NCBI GenBank assembly: GCA_902553945.1
Contig: CACDMT010000010.1
Location: 1 to 37,856 of the forward strand
From: an uncultured Alphaproteobacteria bacterium
GTDB lineage: Bacteria > Pseudomonadota > Alphaproteobacteria > HIMB59 > GCA-002718135
Direction: 5' to 3'
Length of the DNA stretch: 37,856 nt
Shown here: piece by piece, positions 1 through 7,857 of the stretch
Layout: each line of letters starts with the position of its first letter
Position numbering within the stretch: the first letter of the stretch is position 1
The notes under the pieces: generated by a model
Told to the model about the DNA's origin: nothing
Database searches by the model: none
The model's input: only the letters and a program-made list of their open reading frames with translations
Program-made: the position numbers and the translations under genes

Positions 1-1
1 G

Positions 2-913
2 CTGGAAAATAGAGAGATAATGATGAGGATGTTCCCCGATTTATTTTTAAAAAATAGAGTTACACCAATTGATAACTATCCAACGCTATTACTTCAAACA
101 CTTATGAGTCTAGCTCCTATAAAATGTGATAGTGCTGAACCAGTGGTAGTTTTATTTACACCCGGACCTTTAAATAGTGCTTACTATGAACATAGTTTTT
201 TATCTGATCAAATGGGAATAGAAATGGTTGAGTCTAACGATTTATTTGTAGAAGGAAAATTTCTTTATATGAAAACTGTAGATGGGCCAAAAAAAGTAGA
301 TGTAGTTTATAGAAGAATAGATGATGATTTTTTGGATCCTCTTTGTTTCAATCCTCAATCAATAATAGGTGTGCCAGGTATAATGGATGTTTATAGAACA
401 GGTGGTGTGAATATATGTTCTGCACCTGGAGCAGGAATAGCTGATGATAAAGCAATATATATTTATGTTCCTGAAATGATTAAATTTTATTTAGGTGAGC
501 AACCAATTTTAGATAATGTTGAAACCTGGAACTGTGAAAAAGGTGATCAGTTAAAATATGTTTTAGATAATATTTCAGATCTTGTTGTAAAAGAGGTCGA
601 TGGATCTGGAGGTTATGGAATGTTGATTGGACCAAAATCATCAAAATCAGAAATAGATATTTTTAAAAGTAAATTATCAAAAAACCCCAATGGATATATA
701 GCACAACCTCTAATAGATTTATCATTCACACCTACATTAATAAAAAATCAAGTAGAAGGTAGAAGAGTAGATCTTCGCCCATTTTGTTTAATGGGAGAAA
801 AAGCACAATTAAGCTCTGGAGGTTTAACCCGTGTTGCAATGAATGAAGGTTCATTTGTTGTTAATTCTAGCCAAGGTGGAGGAGTTAAAGACACTTGGGT
901 TTTAGCTGAATAG
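2..913 (+). CDS. Circularly permuted ATP-grasp protein, 5' end cut by window edge
   Basis: The reading frame is open to the left edge (first full codon at base 2), so this is the C-terminal 303 or so residues of a family whose members are usually about 470 residues. Family hallmarks seen are the AGAGIADDKA stretch, followed by a YVPEMIKFYLGEQP-like segment, and the glycine-rich GGYGMLIGP motif after a KEVDGSGG stretch, which match the nucleotide-binding and grasp elements of circularly permuted ATP-grasp proteins (DUF404/DUF407 type). Such enzymes are predicted to form amide or peptide bonds with ATP; no substrate is known. The stop codon is one base before the next start, and the alpha-E and transglutaminase genes that follow form the classic conserved cluster. 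The ATG at 20 is internal, not the true start. The family call is firm; the function is inferred. Confidence 0.88.
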   Translation: MENREIMMRMFPDLFLKNRVTPIDNYPTLLLQTLMSLAPIKCDSAEPVVVLFTPGPLNSAYYEHSFLSDQMGIEMVESNDLFVEGKFLYMKTVDGPKKVDVVYRRIDDDFLDPLCFNPQSIIGVPGIMDVYRTGGVNICSAPGAGIADDKAIYIYVPEMIKFYLGEQPILDNVETWNCEKGDQLKYVLDNISDLVVKEVDGSGGYGMLIGPKSSKSEIDIFKSKLSKNPNGYIAQPLIDLSFTPTLIKNQVEGRRVDLRPFCLMGEKAQLSSGGLTRVAMNEGSFVVNSSQGGGVKDTWVLAE

Positions 914-914
914 A

Positions 915-1850
915 ATGTTAAGTAGAACAGCTGAATATTTATATTGGATAAGCAGATACATGGAAAGAGCTGAAACAACAGCTAGACTCCTTGATGTTGG
1001 ATATAGAATGTCTCTTTTTCCTAATCCCAAAGGATATAATAACGAATGGGAATCAGTATTAGCTGCATCAGGTTCAATAGAAAATTATAAAAACAAGCAC
1101 AAGGATATAATCCAACAACATGTTGAAGATTTTTTGTTTTTTGATGAAGAAAATCCATCATCTGTTTATAATTGTATTTTAAATGCTAGAAATAATGCTT
1201 TAGTTGTTAGGACGTCATTTACTCCAGAATCTTGGCTAGCAATAAATAAAGCTTATCAAGAAATTTTAAAATTAAAAAATAATAAATACTCAACTTCTGA
1301 TTTGCCTAATCTTACTGAATGGACAATAGAGCAAGTTAATCTTTTTCGAGGAACAATTAATTCTTTGCTAAGAAATGATGGATATAATTTTTTATTATTA
1401 GGACTGTTTGTTGAAAGAGCTGATAATTCTGCAAGGTTACTTGATGTAAAATATTTTGTTTTACTGCCTAAACCTGAATATATAGGAAGTGACATTGATA
1501 ATATGCAATGGAGCATATTACTTAGATCACTATCTTCATTTAGAGCATTCAGATGGGCTTATGATGGAGAAATTACTGCAACAAAAATAGCAGATTTTTT
1601 AGTCCTTAATGATAATTGTCCGAGATCATTAAGTTATTGTATTCAAAATATTGTAGCTCATCTTATCAACCTTAAATGCAGTCCAACTAAAGTTGAAAAA
1701 ATATATAATTCATTAAAAGATTTGAATGTCACAATTCAGCAAGAAAAGATTGAATCAATAGTTGAATATGGATTACATGAATTTGTATCTAAATTTATAA
1801 ATAAAATATCTATGTTTGACACAGATATTCATAGGGAATTATTTAACTAA
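915..1850 (+). CDS. Alpha-E domain protein (DUF403)
   Basis: A 311-residue, largely helical protein of the alpha-E family. Typical features are the N-terminal segment LSRTAEYLYWISRYMERAE and a second, similar arginine/glutamate pattern (LFVERADNSARLLDVKY) in the middle, the conserved acidic and arginine positions that give the family its name. Length is normal for the family. It has no known biochemical activity; it is nearly always encoded next to a circularly permuted ATP-grasp and a transglutaminase-like protein, as here, and was proposed from that context to be part of a peptide synthesis or tagging system. It starts one base after the ATP-grasp stop and ends two bases before the transglutaminase start, so the three are almost certainly co-transcribed and translationally coupled. 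Confidence 0.9.
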   Translation: MLSRTAEYLYWISRYMERAETTARLLDVGYRMSLFPNPKGYNNEWESVLAASGSIENYKNKHKDIIQQHVEDFLFFDEENPSSVYNCILNARNNALVVRTSFTPESWLAINKAYQEILKLKNNKYSTSDLPNLTEWTIEQVNLFRGTINSLLRNDGYNFLLLGLFVERADNSARLLDVKYFVLLPKPEYIGSDIDNMQWSILLRSLSSFRAFRWAYDGEITATKIADFLVLNDNCPRSLSYCIQNIVAHLINLKCSPTKVEKIYNSLKDLNVTIQQEKIESIVEYGLHEFVSKFINKISMFDTDIHRELFN

Positions 1851-1852
1851 TT

Positions 1853-2686
1853 ATGGAACTTTCAATAAAACATAAAACTAAATATGAATATGTTAATCCT
1901 ATTGGTAATCTTATTCAAACTACAAAGTTGTATCCATCAGAAAACAATGCTTTAAAAATAATAAATTGGAATGTAACACGAGATGCAGCTAAAAAATCAA
2001 AAATTTACACTGATGGAGAAGCTAACAATATACAGAATTTTTCAAATAAAAATAAAGTTAAAAATATTAATTTTACTGTTAATGGTAAAGTGCAAACATT
2101 TGATACAAAGGGTATTTATAAAAATCCTTTGGATAAAATAAATCCTTTAGTCTATTTAAGAAATACTCCATTAACTGAATCAGATAGTGAAATTGTTGAG
2201 TTAGGTAACGATGCTAAAAATGGAATATCAGATAGTATAGAAATATCACATAAATTACTAAAATTAGTTGCCGAAAGGGTAGAATACAAACCTTTAACAA
2301 CATCAAATGAAACTTCAGCAATAATTGCATATAAACAAAGAAAAGGTGTGTGCCAAGATCAAGCACATATCATGATAGCTGCAGCTCGTTCAATTGGTAT
2401 TCCTGCACGATATGTAAATGGATATATGCATAACAATTCACATAATTCTGAATATCAATCAACACATGCTTGGGCAGAGTTTTATATTGAAAATCTTGGA
2501 TGGGTAGGATTTGACTCAACAAATAATTGTAGTCCTGATGAAAGATACATTAGAGTTTCATGCGGATTAGACGCTAATTATGCAGCACCAATAAAGGGTG
2601 TTTTTTATGGAAACAATAATTCAAATGGTTTTATTGAAAACTTAGAAATTTCTGTACAGACACTAGAGTATAACTCTCAGCAATAA
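1853..2686 (+). CDS. Transglutaminase-like cysteine protease, third gene of ATP-grasp/alpha-E cluster
   Basis: A 277-residue protein with an N-terminal beta-rich half (bacterial transglutaminase N domain, starting MELSIKHKTKYEY) and a transglutaminase core. The catalytic triad is visible: Cys167 in KGVCQDQAH, His205 in STHAWAEF and Asp221 in GWVGFDSTN. No signal peptide is evident, so a cytoplasmic site is likely. Proteins of this type are thought to be peptidases or amide-bond transferases. With the two preceding genes it forms a complete cluster, although the Anbu proteasome-like peptidase gene often linked to such clusters does not follow; the next gene lies on the other strand after 190 bases in which I see no gene or clear terminator. 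The family is certain; the substrate is unknown. Confidence 0.9.
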   Translation: MELSIKHKTKYEYVNPIGNLIQTTKLYPSENNALKIINWNVTRDAAKKSKIYTDGEANNIQNFSNKNKVKNINFTVNGKVQTFDTKGIYKNPLDKINPLVYLRNTPLTESDSEIVELGNDAKNGISDSIEISHKLLKLVAERVEYKPLTTSNETSAIIAYKQRKGVCQDQAHIMIAAARSIGIPARYVNGYMHNNSHNSEYQSTHAWAEFYIENLGWVGFDSTNNCSPDERYIRVSCGLDANYAAPIKGVFYGNNNSNGFIENLEISVQTLEYNSQQ

Positions 2687-2876
2687 TTTAAAATATATTA
2701 GACAATCAATAAATTTGATACATTACATCTTTGTAAATTTCTCTTTGAGATAAATTAATTCTAGTTTCATTCTTTTTTAACTCCAATAAACATAACTTAC
2801 TATTGCTAATGATTCTTCCGAATAAAAGTTTAAGCAAAAATATTTAGTTAAAAGATGTTTAAAAAGTGTGAGTAAA

Positions 2877-3602
2877 TTAGTTTTTTAAATTCTGAAGGAG
2901 TAAATCTTTAAATTCTTTCACAGCAACTGTTGCAGGCTTATGAATTGCAAAATCAAATTGATCTTGATTGCGTGATGGTTCGAGATTTAGTTCTACAGTT
3001 GGTTTTTGCATATCTTTGAACATAGAAACAAACCCAGCGGCAGGGTAGACCTCTCCAGAAGTCCCAATAGAGACAAACAAACTAGATTGCTCAGCTAAAT
3101 CATGGATTTCTTCCATTTGCATTGGCATTTCTCCAAACCAAACGATATGAGGTCTTAATTGAGATTTACATTTAGGGCATTTATGGGCCTCATTTAAGTC
3201 CTCTAGCCACTCAAATACGTGATTGTCATTCATTATACATCTCGCTTTATTTAACTCTCCATGCATGTGAATAATTGATGATGAGCCTCCAATCTCATGT
3301 AAATTATCGATATTTTGTGTAACTATATGAATTTTATATATTTTTTCTAATTCATGCAGTAAAATATGAGCCCTATTTGGCTTAATTCCTGAGTTTAGTT
3401 CTTTTCGGCGTTTATTATAAAAATCGTATACAAGAGTAGGGTTTCTATAGAATCCTTCAGGACTGGCAACATCCTCAATCCTATGATTATTCCATAGTCC
3501 ATCAGAGTCTCTGAATGTCTCAATCCCAGACTCTTTACTTATACCAGCACCCGTTAATACAAAGATCTGGGAATCTGCTGAAATCTTCGGTAATTGTTCC
3601 AT
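2877..3602 (-). CDS. cobB: NAD-dependent protein deacylase, CobB-type sirtuin
   Basis: A Sir2-family enzyme that removes acyl groups from protein lysines using NAD. Numbering from the ATG at 3602: the NAD loop GAGISKESGI begins at residue 18, TQNIDNLHE follows near 96, the catalytic histidine is His114 in MHGE, and HIVWFGEMP and IGTSGEVYPAAGF are typical of E. coli CobB relatives. Tyr62 and Arg65 (FYNKRR) are the class III pair that favours succinyl and malonyl lysine. Only three of the zinc-site cysteines are present (Cys122, Cys142, Cys145), similar to CobB variation. A GTG at 3611 could add three residues; neither start has a clear Shine-Dalgarno. Some lines of this gene look richer in G+C than the surroundings. 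It is divergent from the recombinase gene. Confidence 0.9.
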   Translation of the reverse strand: MEQLPKISADSQIFVLTGAGISKESGIETFRDSDGLWNNHRIEDVASPEGFYRNPTLVYDFYNKRRKELNSGIKPNRAHILLHELEKIYKIHIVTQNIDNLHEIGGSSSIIHMHGELNKARCIMNDNHVFEWLEDLNEAHKCPKCKSQLRPHIVWFGEMPMQMEEIHDLAEQSSLFVSIGTSGEVYPAAGFVSMFKDMQKPTVELNLEPSRNQDQFDFAIHKPATVAVKEFKDLLLQNLKN

Positions 3603-3731
3603 TTGATACACTATATACAGTATTTTATTACACGTGAAAATCTATATCTAGTTTGTAATATTAGAAATTGAATTAGATAATAGATATATATTATTGATTT
3701 ATAGTTATATTATTTATTACTTGACTATTAT

Positions 3732-3755
3732 TTACGATAACTGTAATTATCGTAA
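3732..3755. repeat. dif-like perfect inverted repeat upstream of recombinase gene
   Basis: Two perfect 9-base arms, TTACGATAA and TTATCGTAA, flank a 6-base centre (CTGTAA). The arrangement of inner ATAA...TTAT edges around a 6-base spacer is that of Xer/dif recombination sites. It ends 8 bases before the ATG of the tyrosine recombinase, so it also overlaps the place where its ribosome site would be. It could be the recombinase's own crossover site, an autoregulatory operator, or both. The repeat itself is certain; the role is inferred. Confidence 0.65.
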
Positions 3756-3763
3756 TATATATT

Positions 3764-4822
3764 ATGGTTAAAATATCACTAAATGAAAACGTAAGTAAAT
3801 TAAAGGAAAAATCTAAGGCAAAGAATACGCAGGATAAATACAATGGAGATTGGCTTAAATTTATCGACTATTGCAAAAATAAATACAATTGCAGTCCATT
3901 AGATGTTGATGATTTAGAAAGTGCATATGCGTTAACTGCTAATTATATGGATTGGCTTCACGAAGATCCAGAAGCAAAAATATTGAAGGGCACAAGCAAT
4001 ATTCCAGGTAGAGAAAAATTAAATAATAACCCCTACTCTTCATCTGCCTATAAAGCCTCAACTATACAAAGAATTTTAGCCTCTATAACTTATAAATATA
4101 GAGTTAATGGTTTTCAGTTTGATAGAAAAAATCCAGATATATCAGAAACGATAAGTGCAATTTTAAGAGATGAAAAAAATAACAAATCTGGTCAAGCAAA
4201 GGAACTTTTAAAAGCTGACATTGAAAAAATAATTAATAAAATTCCAGACGATAATAATGATTTTAGAAACATAAGAGATAAGGCCCTGATATTAATTGGT
4301 TTTTATAGTTTTTGCAGAAGATCAGAGTTGTTAGGCATGAAATATGAGCATTTAAATTTTGAAGATGATGGAGTTCAGGTTTTAATTCCTTTTTCTAAAA
4401 CTGATCAAAAAGGTGAAGGGAGATTGATCTATTTACCTAAAAATAACTCTCCTTATTGTCCCGTATCTGCGTTAAAGAATTGGTTAGAGGTAGCATTAAT
4501 TGACTCAGGCCCCCTCTTTTATAAAATTAATAAAGCTAATAATATTGAAAAATATATTCTTAATAATAAAAATCAAAAAGTAAGTTTGACTGACACAAGT
4601 TTTGTTTTAATTTTAAAGAAAAGAGCTGAGGACGCAGGTATAGAAAATTGTGATAAAATTTCTGGTCATAGCCTAAGAATAGGCTCAATTACTCAAGCTA
4701 GAATGAATGGTGTGCCTACTCATGAAATTATGGCTCAAAGTGGTCACAAGACAACACAAATGATAGATAGATATACAAAACTAACAAATATAAAAGAAAC
4801 TAGTGCAGCAAAAAAATTATAA
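3764..4822 (+). CDS. Tyrosine recombinase / site-specific integrase
   Basis: A 352-residue tyrosine recombinase. The N-terminal core-binding (SAM-like) domain spans about residues 5-135 and the catalytic domain about 145-350. All catalytic residues can be placed: Arg185 (CRRSELLGM), Lys212 (SKTDQKG), His302 and Arg305 (GHSLRIGS), His328 (SGHKTTQM) and nucleophile Tyr337 (DRYTKL). It therefore looks active. No other phage, transposon or relaxase genes and no tRNA gene lie nearby; the neighbours are ordinary chromosomal genes. A perfect dif-like inverted repeat ends 8 bases before its ATG, reminiscent of single-recombinase Xer systems (XerS, XerH) that sit beside their own site. It could instead be a remnant of an integrated element. 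The family is certain; the biological role is open. Confidence 0.92.
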   Translation: MVKISLNENVSKLKEKSKAKNTQDKYNGDWLKFIDYCKNKYNCSPLDVDDLESAYALTANYMDWLHEDPEAKILKGTSNIPGREKLNNNPYSSSAYKASTIQRILASITYKYRVNGFQFDRKNPDISETISAILRDEKNNKSGQAKELLKADIEKIINKIPDDNNDFRNIRDKALILIGFYSFCRRSELLGMKYEHLNFEDDGVQVLIPFSKTDQKGEGRLIYLPKNNSPYCPVSALKNWLEVALIDSGPLFYKINKANNIEKYILNNKNQKVSLTDTSFVLILKKRAEDAGIENCDKISGHSLRIGSITQARMNGVPTHEIMAQSGHKTTQMIDRYTKLTNIKETSAAKKL

Positions 4823-4823
4823 A

Positions 4824-5249
4824 TTAATAGAATGCAATTGCTGCTGTAATTAAAACTATTACTAAAAGCCCTCTTCCACTCATTGTAGCTATTTTCATTA
4901 TAGTTTTATTTGGTGGTAAATTATTTTTAGAAGAATTAAAAACATGAAAATTTACAAAAGCAGATAGCCCTAAAAGAAAACCTGCTGCAATTATTTTGAT
5001 CGTAAATGCACTGTTTATAATAAATCCCCCATATAAATTAATTGATAGAATGATACCGGATATCCATAGGATAATTAGAGATATTAGACCAATATATCCA
5101 AGCAACTTTAATATCTTTGCTGTGGTTAAGTCAGGAATTTGATTTACCCTTGCATAAACAGATTGAATTACACCTCCACCAACTAGAACACCTCCAGAAA
5201 AAACTATTGCAAGGTAGTGAATGAATTTAAGTGTTACTATAATTGTCAT
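4824..5249 (-). CDS. Four-helix membrane protein, CopD/DUF2269-like
   Basis: A 141-residue hydrophobic protein with four predicted membrane helices (about residues 8-28, 45-68, 80-102 and 120-140). The overall pattern, with a histidine in the first helix (LKFIHYLAIVFSGG), a short loop, a conserved tryptophan (ILWISGIILS), a lysine starting the third helix (FTIKIIAAG) and a histidine at its end, resembles the small CopD/DUF2269-type membrane proteins, but the match is by eye only and no function is implied. It is convergent with the recombinase gene (its stop lies one base beyond that gene's end) and divergent from the peroxiredoxin-like gene, with 47 bases between them. Confidence 0.6.
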   Translation of the reverse strand: MTIIVTLKFIHYLAIVFSGGVLVGGGVIQSVYARVNQIPDLTTAKILKLLGYIGLISLIILWISGIILSINLYGGFIINSAFTIKIIAAGFLLGLSAFVNFHVFNSSKNNLPPNKTIMKIATMSGRGLLVIVLITAAIAFY

Positions 5250-5296
5250 TAAAATTTAATATTAATTTTTTCTTTTTATACTATTAATATAAAAAT

Positions 5297-5833
5297 ATGA
5301 AAATAAAAAAAGGTGACTCACCTGAGCTTAAATTAAAGAAAATGGATGGATCAGACTTTGATCTTATTAACTTAAAGGGAAAAAAAGTATATTTAAAATA
5401 TATGAGATTTGCTTCTTGTATGTTTTGTAATCTAGAAGTTAATCATTTAAAAAATAAACATAGCGAATTTGGACAAGATTTTGAGATTGTTTTAGTTTTT
5501 CACTCTAGTGTTGAGTTTTTAAATAAACAAATGAAAAAACACGGCCCACTCCCATTCACTGTTCTTGCCGATCCTAATTATTCTTATTACAAAAAATATG
5601 AAATTGAAAGATCAATGGCTAAATTAATGAATGCTTTTATTTTTAAATTCCCTAGAGCCCTTTCTGCTATGCTCAAAGGTTATATTCCTATTAAACTTGG
5701 TGGTTATCTAGATATAATGACTGCAGATTTTTTTCTTGATAAAAATGGTATTGTAATAAAATCTAAATACTCTGAAAAAGATGCTTTTGATGGTTTTGAA
5801 TTTAATGAAATAAAAGAATTTTCTTTAAGCTAA
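5297..5833 (+). CDS. Peroxiredoxin-like (AhpC/TSA family) thioredoxin-fold protein
   Basis: A 178-residue thioredoxin-fold protein. After the start MKIKKGDSPELKLKKMDGSD, typical of redoxins that open with a small beta hairpin, comes the active-site strand RFASCMFCNLEVNHL with Cys41 and Cys44 in a CxxC arrangement, then the strand EIVLVFHSS and the late-strand FFLDKNGIVIKSKY that is standard near the C terminus of AhpC/TSA proteins. No signal peptide is seen, so it is probably a cytoplasmic thiol peroxidase or disulfide reductase. The substrate cannot be read from the sequence. It stands alone on the + strand between two minus-strand membrane-protein genes; its stop codon overlaps the T-run of a terminator serving the opposite strand. 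Confidence 0.78.
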   Translation: MKIKKGDSPELKLKKMDGSDFDLINLKGKKVYLKYMRFASCMFCNLEVNHLKNKHSEFGQDFEIVLVFHSSVEFLNKQMKKHGPLPFTVLADPNYSYYKKYEIERSMAKLMNAFIFKFPRALSAMLKGYIPIKLGGYLDIMTADFFLDKNGIVIKSKYSEKDAFDGFEFNEIKEFSLS

Positions 5834-5858
5834 AAAGCTGGGATCTTTAAATCCCAGC
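5832..5858 (-). terminator. Rho-independent terminator
   Basis: A perfect 8-bp stem GCTGGGAT/ATCCCAGC (5837-5844 with 5851-5858) with a 6-base loop. Read on the minus strand it is followed by TTTTT (5836-5832), so it terminates transcription of the membrane-protein gene ending at 5867. It sits between convergent genes and may also slow + strand transcription from the peroxiredoxin-like gene, although the downstream + sequence has no good T-run. Confidence 0.85.
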
Positions 5859-5866
5859 ATAATTAT

Positions 5867-6271
5867 TTAAACGTAAATTATATCTGAAAGTCTGTAGATC
5901 AGAATTATTGCAATAATAACAAATACATGTCCTACTATTTCATCTCCAACATCTTGTTTTGAATCTGGATCAATAATTTTAAGTCTTGTTGCCCAACCTA
6001 AAATTACCTGACATGTTGAAATAAGGAAATTTAATATAAGAAAAATCCAAGCACCTTCTGGCCCACGAAAAATTAAATAAACCCCTATTATTAAAAGTGG
6101 CAAAACAAAAGTTCCTACTATTCTTATAATCGGAACAGACTTTTCTCCCAAATCATATCTAGTAACTATTGTATTTGGACTTAATACAGTAAGAAACGCA
6201 TAGTAACCTAAACCTAACATACTAATTAGAAACAAAATTAAATTTAAAGTACCTCCCCAAGCCATAATCAT
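5867..6271 (-). CDS. Small multi-pass membrane protein, unknown function
   Basis: A 134-residue hydrophobic protein with about four membrane helices (roughly residues 7-29, 47-68, 72-94 and 108-128). I do not recognise the family. It has a clear Shine-Dalgarno (AAGGAG, 8 bases before the ATG at 6271), and further upstream a plausible promoter: TTGACA (6340-6335) and TATTTT (6316-6311) with an 18-base spacer. It ends at a strong terminator, so it appears to be a single-gene transcription unit. A second ATG two codons in (MIMAWGG) could also serve as start. Confidence 0.65.
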   Translation of the reverse strand: MIMAWGGTLNLILFLISMLGLGYYAFLTVLSPNTIVTRYDLGEKSVPIIRIVGTFVLPLLIIGVYLIFRGPEGAWIFLILNFLISTCQVILGWATRLKIIDPDSKQDVGDEIVGHVFVIIAIILIYRLSDIIYV

Positions 6272-6310
6272 ATTTATTTTCTCCTTAAAAAATTAATTAT
6301 CATAAAATTT

Positions 6311-6340
6311 AAAATACTTATCTTGCTTGAATTTTGTCAA
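6311..6340 (-). promoter_or_regulatory. Putative sigma70-type promoter for the 5867-6271 gene
   Basis: On the minus strand a perfect -35 hexamer TTGACA (6340-6335) is separated by 18 bases from TATTTT (6316-6311). It lies about 40 bases before the start codon and is followed by a leader with AAGGAG. In DNA this AT-rich -10-like hexamers are common, so the support comes mainly from the exact -35 and the spacing. Confidence 0.45.
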
Positions 6341-6413
6341 CTCAAAATAATTTAATTAATAAAATTAATAAATGTAAAATTAATTAACTATTAAGATTTA
6401 ATAATAATAATTG

Positions 6414-6929
6414 TTATTCTTGATCCGATTTACTACTAAAATAATCCATTAAGGCTAGTAATAAGCCAGAAACAATAAATACAGCATGTATATAAATCAT
6501 AAGATATATTTCTTCAGGATTTTTCTTCGATGTATCAACAAATGCCTCTAAAAGACCTATTGAACTTATAGCAATTATTGAGGCAATGACTTTGAGTTTT
6601 AAATCTTTAAAACTTACTTTCCCTAAAAATTTCGGAGTATCTACTGAGTCTTCTGCAACTTCAATTCTTGATACAAAAGAACTATATGAACTCATAATTA
6701 AAATTAATACAAGGTTTGCGACCAATGCAAGATCAACAATATGCAATACAAATATTAAAAGATCATTTACACTCATTTCAAAAATATGGGTAATTTCATA
6801 TAAAAATTCCTGAACAGTTTTAACACCTATTATTATTAAAGTTAAAACAAGAACAACATAAATTGGTGTTAAGAGCCATCTAGAATTAAAAATAAAATTC
6901 TCTAAAATTTTTTCAAATTGTTTAAACAT
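6414..6929 (-). CDS. yqhA: YqhA/UPF0114 family membrane protein
   Basis: A 171-residue inner-membrane protein matching the YqhA (UPF0114) family along its whole length: the N-terminal FEKILENFIFNSRWLLTPIY, the central NDLLIFVLHIVDLALVANL and the IASIIAISSIGLLEAFVD block are all family signatures. About four membrane helices are predicted (near residues 18-40, 56-82, 112-130 and 145-163). The family has no firmly established function. It follows the DMT permease gene by 31 bases on the same strand, so it could be a distal member of the dmdA transcription unit, though nothing links it functionally to DMSP. Confidence 0.87.
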   Translation of the reverse strand: MFKQFEKILENFIFNSRWLLTPIYVVLVLTLIIIGVKTVQEFLYEITHIFEMSVNDLLIFVLHIVDLALVANLVLILIMSSYSSFVSRIEVAEDSVDTPKFLGKVSFKDLKLKVIASIIAISSIGLLEAFVDTSKKNPEEIYLMIYIHAVFIVSGLLLALMDYFSSKSDQE

Positions 6930-6960
6930 TTATCAATGATTTATTAGTTATTAAAAGATA

Positions 6961-7848
6961 TTAGCTTTTAAGAGGAATAGATTTTTTGGCAATATCTTTT
7001 TTTAAATAATTTTCCCTATAAGTAATAATTAATACTGAAGTAAATACTAAAATCCCCCCTGCCCATGTCCATCCATCTGGAATTTCTCCAAAAATACTAA
7101 ATCCAAATACTGATGCAAAAATTAACTGTGTAAACCAAACTGGTTGGATAACAGATAAATCTGCCAATCTATATGAATTATTAATACATAAATGCAAAAC
7201 TGTACCAACTATTGCAGCTAGCAAGACATAATACAATGAATGAAGTGTTGGATTTGTCCAATAAATTAATGCCAAAGGTAAAGTAAAGATGGTTACAAAT
7301 GTATATTGATAAGTCAAAATCGTCATTGGACTGTCTTCTTTAGACATGAATTTTGTTATTATTATTACTGTAGACCATAATAAACCTGACAAGAGAACCA
7401 TATAGGCTCCAATATTGATTTCAATTATCCCAGGCCTCAAAATTATCAATACTCCAACAAAACCAATAATAAGCGCTAGAATTCTTATAATATAAATTTT
7501 TTCTTTCAATATTAAAACACTTAGAATTACAACTAGAATTGGACTTAAGAAACCAATAGCTTTAATTTGCTCAAGAGGTATGTACATTAAAGCTGCAAAA
7601 CCTAAAATCATCATGGGAACATTGATCATGCTTCTTATTAAGTGAAATTTTAAATTATTTGTTTTATAGATATTAAAATTTGATTTAATAATAAAAGGAA
7701 AAATAACTATTAATCCAAAAAAAAATCTTAGGAAGCCAGCAGTAAAAACATTAATATCAGTTTGGGCTAATTTTAGAAATACTGCCATCAATACTGCACA
7801 AAAAGAAGCAACTGTTGCTAAAAGTACAGCTTTAATATTATTATTCAT
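6961..7848 (-). CDS. DMT-superfamily permease (EamA type)
   Basis: A 295-residue protein with ten predicted membrane helices arranged as two EamA repeats (about residues 6-138 and 150-282). Signatures include the N-terminal ASFCAVLMAVFLKLAQ helix, FLRFFFGLIVIFPF, and LSPILVVILSVLILKEKIY ending the first repeat, mirrored by WFTQLIFASVFGFSIFGEIP in the second. Substrates of EamA permeases range from amino acids to metabolites and cannot be read directly. It begins 9 bases after the dmdA stop codon, and from memory a DMT permease also follows dmdA in Pelagibacter, so a role in export or uptake of a DMSP-related compound is a reasonable inference. It ends 31 bases before yqhA. Confidence 0.88.
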   Translation of the reverse strand: MNNNIKAVLLATVASFCAVLMAVFLKLAQTDINVFTAGFLRFFFGLIVIFPFIIKSNFNIYKTNNLKFHLIRSMINVPMMILGFAALMYIPLEQIKAIGFLSPILVVILSVLILKEKIYIIRILALIIGFVGVLIILRPGIIEINIGAYMVLLSGLLWSTVIIITKFMSKEDSPMTILTYQYTFVTIFTLPLALIYWTNPTLHSLYYVLLAAIVGTVLHLCINNSYRLADLSVIQPVWFTQLIFASVFGFSIFGEIPDGWTWAGGILVFTSVLIITYRENYLKKDIAKKSIPLKS

Positions 7849-7857
7849 TTATAAATT

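Noticed and set aside
748-978. Open frame on the minus strand opposite the ATP-grasp gene
   Set aside because: It is fully antisense to a well-supported gene, has no family resemblance or start signal, and similar chance frames occur opposite many genes here.
2687-2876. 190-base gap between the transglutaminase and sirtuin genes, considered for a small RNA, tRNA or missing Anbu fragment
   Set aside because: No stable GC-containing hairpin, no tRNA-like cloverleaf, and no continuous reading frame of interest.
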